Source of the DNA: Halogranum amylolyticum
GTDB lineage: Archaea; Halobacteriota; Halobacteria; Halobacteriales; Haloferacaceae
NCBI RefSeq assembly: GCF_900110465.1
Contig: NZ_FODV01000003.1
Coordinates: forward strand, 372,001 to 436,000
Direction: 5' to 3'
Length of the DNA: 64,000 nt
Shown here in pieces: positions 59,045-64,000 of this stretch. Below the pieces are notes generated by a model. The model saw only the letters and a program-made list of their open reading frames with translations, did no database searches and had not been told where the DNA came from. The translations under genes were made by a program, and so were the position numbers. Each line of letters opens with the position of its first letter. Position 1 is the first letter of the stretch.

Positions 59045-59072
59045 GGTCTCCAGTCGAAACGAAGGGGTCGAA
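59045..59072 (+). promoter_or_regulatory. ORB-like sequence far from the origin
   Basis: TCTCCAGTCGAAACGAAGGG (59048-59067) matches the origin boxes closely, about 22 kb from the origin, in the gap between tRNA-Gln and cgi121. Confidence 0.45.
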
Positions 59073-59084
59073 CCGAATCGAAAC

Positions 59085-59585
59085 TTACTTTTCTACGTCG
59101 AGGAGGGCGACCCGTTCGAGGACGACGTCTTCCAGGCTTCCGGCCGTCGCTGCGAGTTCCGTCTCCGTGATCTCGAAGTACTCTCGAACCAGCGTCTCGT
59201 CGTAGTCGCCCAGCGTCTCGGCCGACTCGAGGCAGTCGATCAGCGCCGACGCGGCCGCCGCTTCGTCGGCGTCCTCATCGGCGGCGTCGACGAGTACGAC
59301 CACCGGCGTCCGTCCCACGTCGACGCCGAGCGTCAGCGCCTGGTCGATCTGCCGGCGGCCGGCGGCGTAACAGAGGATCTCGACCGCACGGTCGCGGGCG
59401 ACGTTCTCTCCACGGTCGATAGCGCGGTCGGCCAACTCGACGGCCCGTTCCAGATGGCGTCGCGAGACGACGTAGCGGGCGTCGAACACCTGTACCGTCA
59501 CCGCGAACTCGTCGGCGATCGCTCCGACTTGCTCGACGAACGCGCCGACGTCGTCGACCTCGGCGACAGCTTCGACGAGTCTCAC
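59085..59585 (-). CDS. cgi121: KEOPS complex subunit Cgi121
   Basis: A 166-residue protein of the CGI-121/TPRKB family, a tRNA-binding subunit of the KEOPS complex that makes N6-threonylcarbamoyladenosine at position 37. [28 protein letters not shown] and [21 protein letters not shown] are the family blocks. It overlaps the hel308 start by four bases, and Cgi121 next to Hel308 is a recurrent haloarchaeal pairing. The other KEOPS subunits are not in the window. Confidence 0.85.
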   Translation of the reverse strand: MRLVEAVAEVDDVGAFVEQVGAIADEFAVTVQVFDARYVVSRRHLERAVELADRAIDRGENVARDRAVEILCYAAGRRQIDQALTLGVDVGRTPVVVLVDAADEDADEAAAASALIDCLESAETLGDYDETLVREYFEITETELAATAGSLEDVVLERVALLDVEK

Positions 59586-62032
59586 TGGAAATCACCGAAC
59601 GTGGCCTGCCCGTCCTCGTCTTCACTCGTCCCCACGGCGACGCGGGTCGAACTGTCCGCCTCGACGTCGTCCATCGACGGATCGCGTCGACCGACGTTCT
59701 CCAGAACGTTCTCGGCGGTCTTCCGCCGACCGCGGAGCGCAGCGAGCACGACCGCTTTGTCCGCTTCCCGCAGATCGGCACGCGACTCGATCCCCGCCTC
59801 GTACAACCGTCGGGCGCGTTTGCGGCCGACGCCGCGGACGCCGGCGAGGTCGAGTAGCTCCTCGCGGACGCCGTACTCGACGCGCTTCTTGGCCTCGCGG
59901 ACGGCGACGTTGTTACCGAGTTCGAGGTCGCCCGCGAGCTGTTCAGCAGCCCCCAGGAGCCACTGGGCGGTGTCGACCTTCCCGCGGATGTCGCCGGGAC
60001 CGACGCCGTAGCGGTCGGTGATTCGGTCCTCGTCGGTCTCGCTCGCCCAGTCCTCGAGGAGCTTCGCCGTCTTCAGTGCGGCCAGCCAGTCCTCGAAGGC
60101 GACGTCTTCGTACTCGGAGGGCGTCCGTCCGAGGAACTCCGCCTCCCGTTCGTAGCAGAGCTCGGTGTAGGTCTCGCGGTCGCCGGACTTGAGGTAGAGC
60201 TCGTACATGTCCGGCGTCCGCGAGACGAGGTGATAGAGGCCGAGCGGCGTCGGGTAGGTGGTGTCGAACTCGTCGGGATCGCCCGTCTCGTCGCCGTCGT
60301 TCGCCTCGTCCGCGTCGTCCCCGGCTTCGGCCTGCAGGTCGCTCGCGGTGGTGAACCCCGTCGTCTCGTCGGGTTGCCGACCCTCGTTCGACGACTGCGA
60401 CGCCGTCGCCGAGCCGTCGCCCTCGATGGCTCGCAGCTTCTCGACGCGGTTGTCCGCGGCGTAGCGCAGCCCGTCGATGATCTCGGCGGCGCTCATCGGG
60501 TCGAGATAGAGTCGCGAGACGGTGTGGCCGATACCCGTCGCGCTGATGGTGTCGTCCTCCCGTTCTATAAAGCCGTTCGCCTCCAGATACGCGAGGACGG
60601 TGTCGGTCACCGTCTCCAGCCGACCCGACTCCGTCGTCTGCGTCGCGTAGAGCGTCTGGTCGAGGAAGTCGAGCAGTCCCTGTCGACTGTTCGCGAACCC
60701 CGAGGCGACGGTGGCGAGCAGGTGGGTCCGGAGGGCGGGTTCGGCGGCGAGTTTCGACTGGACGTCTTCGGGGTCGGCCCAGATATATCTGTCAAAGAGT
60801 TCGTCCATCGTCTCCGAATCCTTGGCCAGGAGGACGGCCTCGCCGTAGGGGTCGAGTCCGGGTCGACCGGCGCGGCCGCACATCTGGTGGATCTCGAGCA
60901 CGTCGAGCGGTTTCATCCCGCCGAACTCGCCGTCGTAGCGTCGCCAGTCGCGGACGATGACGCGGCGACTCGGGGTGTTGACGCCGGCGGCGAGCGTCGG
61001 CGTCGCGCAGACGACCTTGATGAGTCGGTCGCGGAACGCCTCCTCGACGAGCGCGCGGTGTTCGCTGGCGAGGCCGGCGTGGTGGAACGCCGCGCCCTTC
61101 GCGACGGCGTCCGCGAGGTCGTCGCTCGTCTCGGTGTCGGAGACGTCCCGGAGTTCCGCGGCGAGGTCGCGGAGGTCGTCCCGTTCGTCGCCGGTGAGGT
61201 GGCCCTTCGTCACGTCGGCGAGTCGTCGCGCCTCGGATTCGGCGTTGCGCCGGGAGTTGACGAACACGAGCGACGACCCGCCCTGTCCGTCGACCTTCTC
61301 GTCGAGCGTGTCGTCGACGAGCGCGGCCGTCTTCTTCTGGCCGCGCTCGACGGGCACCTCGCGTTGGCTCCCGTCGTCGAAGTTGATGGCGCTGCCGTAG
61401 TGGACGCCCATCTTCAGGTCGATCGGTCGCCACTCCGACTGGACGAGTTCGGCGTCGAGCCAGTCGGCCACCTCGTCGGCGTTGCCGACGGTCGCAGAGA
61501 GTGCGACGGTCTGGAGACCGGGGTTGATCTTCCGCAACTTCGCGAGCGTCACCTCCAGCGTCGGACCGCGGTGGCGGTCGTCGACGAGGTGGACCTCGTC
61601 GGCGACGACACAGGAGAGGTCTTCGACCCACGGGGCGCCGTTGCGGACGAGCGAGTCGACTTTCTCCGAGGTAGCGACGATGATGTCACGAGAGGCCAAC
61701 CACTCGCCGGACGACTCGTAGTTGCCGGTGGAGACGCCGACTGTGACGCCGTACTCCTCCCAGCGCTCGAACTCGGCTTTCTTCTCGCTGGCGAGCGCGC
61801 GGAGCGGGACGATGTAGAGCGCCTTCCCGCCGCGTTGCACCGCTGAGAGCATGGCGAGTTCGGCGATGAGCGTCTTGCCCGACGCGGTGGGGACGCTGGC
61901 GACGACGCTCTCGCCGTCGAGAATACCGGCGTCGACGGCCTCGCCCTGCGGGGGGTAGAGTTCCTCGATCCCCTCCGACCGGAGGTGCTCGGGGACCCCC
62001 GGCGGGAGGCCGTGCAGGTCCGCTGTGTTCAT
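59582..62032 (-). CDS. hel308: Hel308 family DNA helicase
   Basis: An 816-residue superfamily 2 helicase acting at stalled forks. [15 protein letters not shown] is the Q-motif, [14 protein letters not shown]alker A, and [17 protein letters not shown] the DEVH box. [30 protein letters not shown] and [16 protein letters not shown] complete the core. A winged helix and the ratchet/helix-hairpin-helix C-terminal domains follow ([22 protein letters not shown]). An acidic insertion (about 560-620) is a haloarchaeal addition. It overlaps cgi121. The ATG at 62032 is used. Confidence 0.95.
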   Translation of the reverse strand: MNTADLHGLPPGVPEHLRSEGIEELYPPQGEAVDAGILDGESVVASVPTASGKTLIAELAMLSAVQRGGKALYIVPLRALASEKKAEFERWEEYGVTVGVSTGNYESSGEWLASRDIIVATSEKVDSLVRNGAPWVEDLSCVVADEVHLVDDRHRGPTLEVTLAKLRKINPGLQTVALSATVGNADEVADWLDAELVQSEWRPIDLKMGVHYGSAINFDDGSQREVPVERGQKKTAALVDDTLDEKVDGQGGSSLVFVNSRRNAESEARRLADVTKGHLTGDERDDLRDLAAELRDVSDTETSDDLADAVAKGAAFHHAGLASEHRALVEEAFRDRLIKVVCATPTLAAGVNTPSRRVIVRDWRRYDGEFGGMKPLDVLEIHQMCGRAGRPGLDPYGEAVLLAKDSETMDELFDRYIWADPEDVQSKLAAEPALRTHLLATVASGFANSRQGLLDFLDQTLYATQTTESGRLETVTDTVLAYLEANGFIEREDDTISATGIGHTVSRLYLDPMSAAEIIDGLRYAADNRVEKLRAIEGDGSATASQSSNEGRQPDETTGFTTASDLQAEAGDDADEANDGDETGDPDEFDTTYPTPLGLYHLVSRTPDMYELYLKSGDRETYTELCYEREAEFLGRTPSEYEDVAFEDWLAALKTAKLLEDWASETDEDRITDRYGVGPGDIRGKVDTAQWLLGAAEQLAGDLELGNNVAVREAKKRVEYGVREELLDLAGVRGVGRKRARRLYEAGIESRADLREADKAVVLAALRGRRKTAENVLENVGRRDPSMDDVEADSSTRVAVGTSEDEDGQATFGDFQ

Positions 62033-62079
62033 TGCGGCGAGGTAGGACCGTGCTTCGGTTTAAACTGTCGGACGGGCGC

Positions 62080-63126
62080 TCACCCGTCCGTCTCGTCCCC
62101 CTCGTACGGGTACCGGAGCGTCACCTCCCACTGCGGGTCGTCCTCGCCGGCGAGCGACTGCTCTTGGACTCGGAGTTCACCGGTCGGGCGGGGGCGACGC
62201 CGACCCCGGTCTCCGTCGGCGCGCATCCCCTCGTATCGCCCGGTGAGCTCCGTCCGGAGTTCCGAGAGGTACGACGCGGCCTCGTCGGTCGACAGTTCGC
62301 GCTCGGTCTCGGTCGTCGCCGACGCACGCAGCCGATGCTCGACGAGGTCGCCCGCGTTCCCCGTCAACACGGCGTTGACGACCGCACCGAGCAGGAGGAC
62401 GATACCGCTGAAGTAGAGCCACGTGACGACGAGGATGAGCGTCCCGAGCAGGGCGGCGTCCGACGACCCCTTGGCGATCGCGTACACCTGGAACGCCGCC
62501 TGCAGGAGCGCCCACCCGACCGCCGAGACGACGACGCCCGGGACGACCTCGCGCGGTTCGAGGTCGACGTCGGGGAAGACGTAGAACAGGGGGAAGAAGG
62601 CGACACAGAGGCCGACAAGGAGCAACACGGGGCTGAGTAGCCCCACGAACGGAACCCACTCCAGATAAGCGAAGGCGGCGGTCGCGAGTACCATTCCGAC
62701 GACGCCCACGAGCAGTGCGACGAGGACGACAAGGCCGTCACGCAGCTGGTCGACGAACCCGTTTCCGGCCTCGGACTCGAAGATCTCCGAGAAGGCGGTG
62801 TCGAGATTCCGGAAGATCTTGAGCGACCCCCACAGCGCTACGACGACTCCGACGACCGACGCCCCCGTCCCGCCCGCGTCGCTCTCGACGAACCGTTCGA
62901 CGACGCCGCTGACACCGGGCGTCAGATACCGGTCCGCGAGGCTGATGACCTGACTCTCCAGGCCGCTCTCGAAGAACCGGACCGCGAGGAGAAGCACAAC
63001 CAGAAGCGGCGCGAGCGAGACGAACGCGTTGTACGCGATGCTTCCGGCCATGAACGTGACGTTCTTCTCCGCGAACTCCGACCCCACGGCTTTCACGGTC
63101 GCGACGACCCCGGCTCCGTCTGGCAT
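62080..63126 (-). CDS. YihY/BrkB family membrane protein
   Basis: A 348-residue membrane protein with about six helices. FMAGSIAYNAFVSLAPLLVVLL is the YihY N terminus, and VVALWGSLKIFRNLDTAFSEIFE the central motif. LLGTLILVVTWLYFSGIVLLLGAVVNAVL and a polar C-terminal tail of about 90 residues follow. The family was once thought to be RNase BN but is now considered a transporter or envelope protein; function is unknown. The ATG at 63126 starts inside a longer arginine-rich open frame. Confidence 0.82.
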   Translation of the reverse strand: MPDGAGVVATVKAVGSEFAEKNVTFMAGSIAYNAFVSLAPLLVVLLLAVRFFESGLESQVISLADRYLTPGVSGVVERFVESDAGGTGASVVGVVVALWGSLKIFRNLDTAFSEIFESEAGNGFVDQLRDGLVVLVALLVGVVGMVLATAAFAYLEWVPFVGLLSPVLLLVGLCVAFFPLFYVFPDVDLEPREVVPGVVVSAVGWALLQAAFQVYAIAKGSSDAALLGTLILVVTWLYFSGIVLLLGAVVNAVLTGNAGDLVEHRLRASATTETERELSTDEAASYLSELRTELTGRYEGMRADGDRGRRRPRPTGELRVQEQSLAGEDDPQWEVTLRYPYEGDETDG

Positions 63127-63243
63127 ACCGTCGGCTTCTCGTCGACCGCAAATCAACGCGGTGGCCGTCCCGTCCGTCGACTCCGTCTCGCGCGACCCCG
63201 CGGGTCGCCACTGCTTTGTAATCGACGGTCCAACGCTCGCGGT

Positions 63244-63489
63244 ATGAGGATCGAGTACGACCGCGAGACCTGTATCGGGATGTTCCAGTGTGTCGACGAG
63301 TGGGACGCCTTCGTGAAGAACCTCGACGACGGGAAGGCCGACCTCGAGGGAGCCGAGGAAGTCGACGAGCAGCTGTTCGTCCGCGAGGTTCCCGAAGACG
63401 CCGAGTTCGACGCGAAGTTCGCCGCTCGCGTCTGCCCCGTCGACGCCATCACCGTCTACGACGACGACGGCGAACAGCTCGTCCCCTGA
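63244..63489 (+). CDS. Atypical ferredoxin with three cysteines
   Basis: An 81-residue acidic protein shaped like a small monocluster ferredoxin. The cluster motif reads CIGMFQC (Cys10, Cys16), and the last ligand lies in ARVCPVDAIT (Cys64). The middle cysteine of the usual C-x2-C-x2-C is replaced by Met13, so a 3Fe-4S cluster or one labile iron site is likely. Small CxxX-type ferredoxins often serve P450s; a P450 gene is present in the window but 46 kb away. It stands alone between the BrkB gene and a 40-residue gene. Confidence 0.8.
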   Translation: MRIEYDRETCIGMFQCVDEWDAFVKNLDDGKADLEGAEEVDEQLFVREVPEDAEFDAKFAARVCPVDAITVYDDDGEQLVP

Positions 63490-63586
63490 CGCACCCCCAC
63501 TCTCGCCGCTCCGCGTCGGCCACGCGTCGGCTGTCTGTCGGACGAAACGGCGCTGTATCGACCGTCTGTCTCTCCACCGACACAAC

Positions 63587-63629
63587 CGTTATATATCTCG
63601 ATTGAGATACACCTTCCGAGGGCGAGAGC
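63587..63629 (+). promoter_or_regulatory. Promoter of the 40-residue protein
   Basis: GTTATATATCTC at 63588-63599 is a strong TATA box about 35-40 nt before the ATG at 63630, giving a short leader ending GAGGGCGAGAGC. Confidence 0.5.
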
Positions 63630-63752
63630 ATGAGTCAACAGACACGCGATCGGATCGCAGAGTGGGCAGATCTCATCGACGCGGAGGTTCCGGACAGCGT
63701 CGACGACCCCGACGCGATCCCGCACGACCGACCGCTAGACCGAGCCAACTGA
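63630..63752 (+). CDS. Small acidic protein (40 aa), function unknown
   Basis: A 40-codon frame with an amphipathic N-terminal helix (SQQTRDRIAEWADLIDAEV) and a Pro/Asp-rich tail that ends PLDRAN. A strong TATA box and a purine-rich leader precede it. Composition matches haloarchaeal genes. Too short for standard gene calling, and I recognise no family. It could be an unrecognised short regulator or accessory protein. Confidence 0.5.
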   Translation: MSQQTRDRIAEWADLIDAEVPDSVDDPDAIPHDRPLDRAN

Positions 63753-63849
63753 CCCCGTCGTCGACAGACGACGCTCCGGCCCCTTCGGTTCGTTTCACTT
63801 TCACCGCGCTTCGCCAACGCTTATCCACGACGACGACGAACCACGCCCA

Positions 63850-64000
63850 ATGGCCGCCACGGACGACGTCGCGTACGTCGAGCACCCCCTCCTCGCCCCG
63901 GCGTTCATCGAGCGACGACTGTATCAACTACGACTGGCGGGTACCGCCCGCGACGACCACACGCTCGTCTGCTTGCCGACCGGCCTCGGCAAGACGACGG
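63850..64000 (+). CDS. hef: Start of the Hef helicase/nuclease (partial)
   Basis: The last 151 bases encode the first 50 residues of an FANCM/Hef-type fork-repair helicase. VEHPLLAPAFIERRLYQLRLAGTA is the characteristic N terminus, and LPTGLGKT the Walker A motif, right at the window edge. CTTATCC about 30 nt upstream of the ATG at 63850 is a leaderless promoter candidate. The rest of the gene lies beyond the window. Confidence 0.85.
   Translation, partial: MAATDDVAYVEHPLLAPAFIERRLYQLRLAGTARDDHTLVCLPTGLGKTT

Noticed and set aside
1..64000. CRISPR arrays, insertion sequences, rRNA genes and further tRNAs
   Set aside because: I saw no repeat-spacer arrays, no transposase frames, and only one sequence with a tRNA fold (58847-58919).

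Overview
The window is a piece of a chromosome from a halophilic archaeon (class Halobacteria). The support is direct: GC-rich DNA, very acidic proteins, an archaeal replication and repair set (Orc1/Cdc6, the small subunit of DNA polymerase D, Hel308, the start of Hef, a Cgi121-type KEOPS subunit), archaeal-type purine synthesis (PurO) and many leaderless promoters with a TATA-like box 25-30 nt before ATG or GTG. The genus cannot be named from the sequence alone.

Layout. 1-3029: the 3' end of glycyl-tRNA synthetase, a polyprenol-kinase-like membrane protein, and a two-gene cation/proton antiporter operon. 3118-12558: arginine biosynthesis. argG and argH come first, preceded by a small open reading frame full of arginine codons inside attenuator-like hairpins. 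They are followed by an eight-gene operon (carrier protein LysW/ArgW, argX, argC, argB, argD, argE, argF) that makes ornithine and citrulline on a protein carrier. 12650-20624: mixed genes, including an XPD/DinG-type helicase, a cytochrome P450, a band-7 protein and a GNAT acetyltransferase. 20713-27006: a co-directional operon of a ribbon-helix-helix regulator, an Nramp-like permease, hydantoinase A, hydantoinase B and a maleate isomerase/hydantoin racemase-type enzyme, with candidate operators. 27130-34474: a TauE transporter, uvrB, a C2H2 mini-protein, the polymerase D small subunit and signal peptidase.

34539-39172 is a chromosomal replication origin: orc1/cdc6, a 1.16-kb origin region with inverted origin recognition boxes around an AT-rich segment, then the origin-associated genes oapA, oapB and oapC. 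Similar boxes occur outside the origin, mostly within about 8 kb of it. 39491-54072 holds ordinary accessory and housekeeping genes: a thiamine-type ABC transporter, tandem-rhodanese sulfurtransferases, DoxX, AI-2E and SpoIIM-type membrane proteins, a ferritin-like protein and an old-yellow-enzyme oxidoreductase. 54073-55600 is a more AT-rich island carrying one unusual CuA-type lipoprotein with a Gly/His/Met-rich repeat insert. 55607-64000 returns to core genes: aspartate kinase, PurO, tRNA-Gln, Cgi121-Hel308, a BrkB/YihY membrane protein, an atypical ferredoxin, a 40-residue protein and the 5' end of hef.

The observations I rate highest are the arginine-codon leader and hairpins before argG, the CuA-like lipoprotein with Met-rich repeats, and the ORB-like sequences dispersed outside the origin. 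All are sequence inferences without experimental support here.
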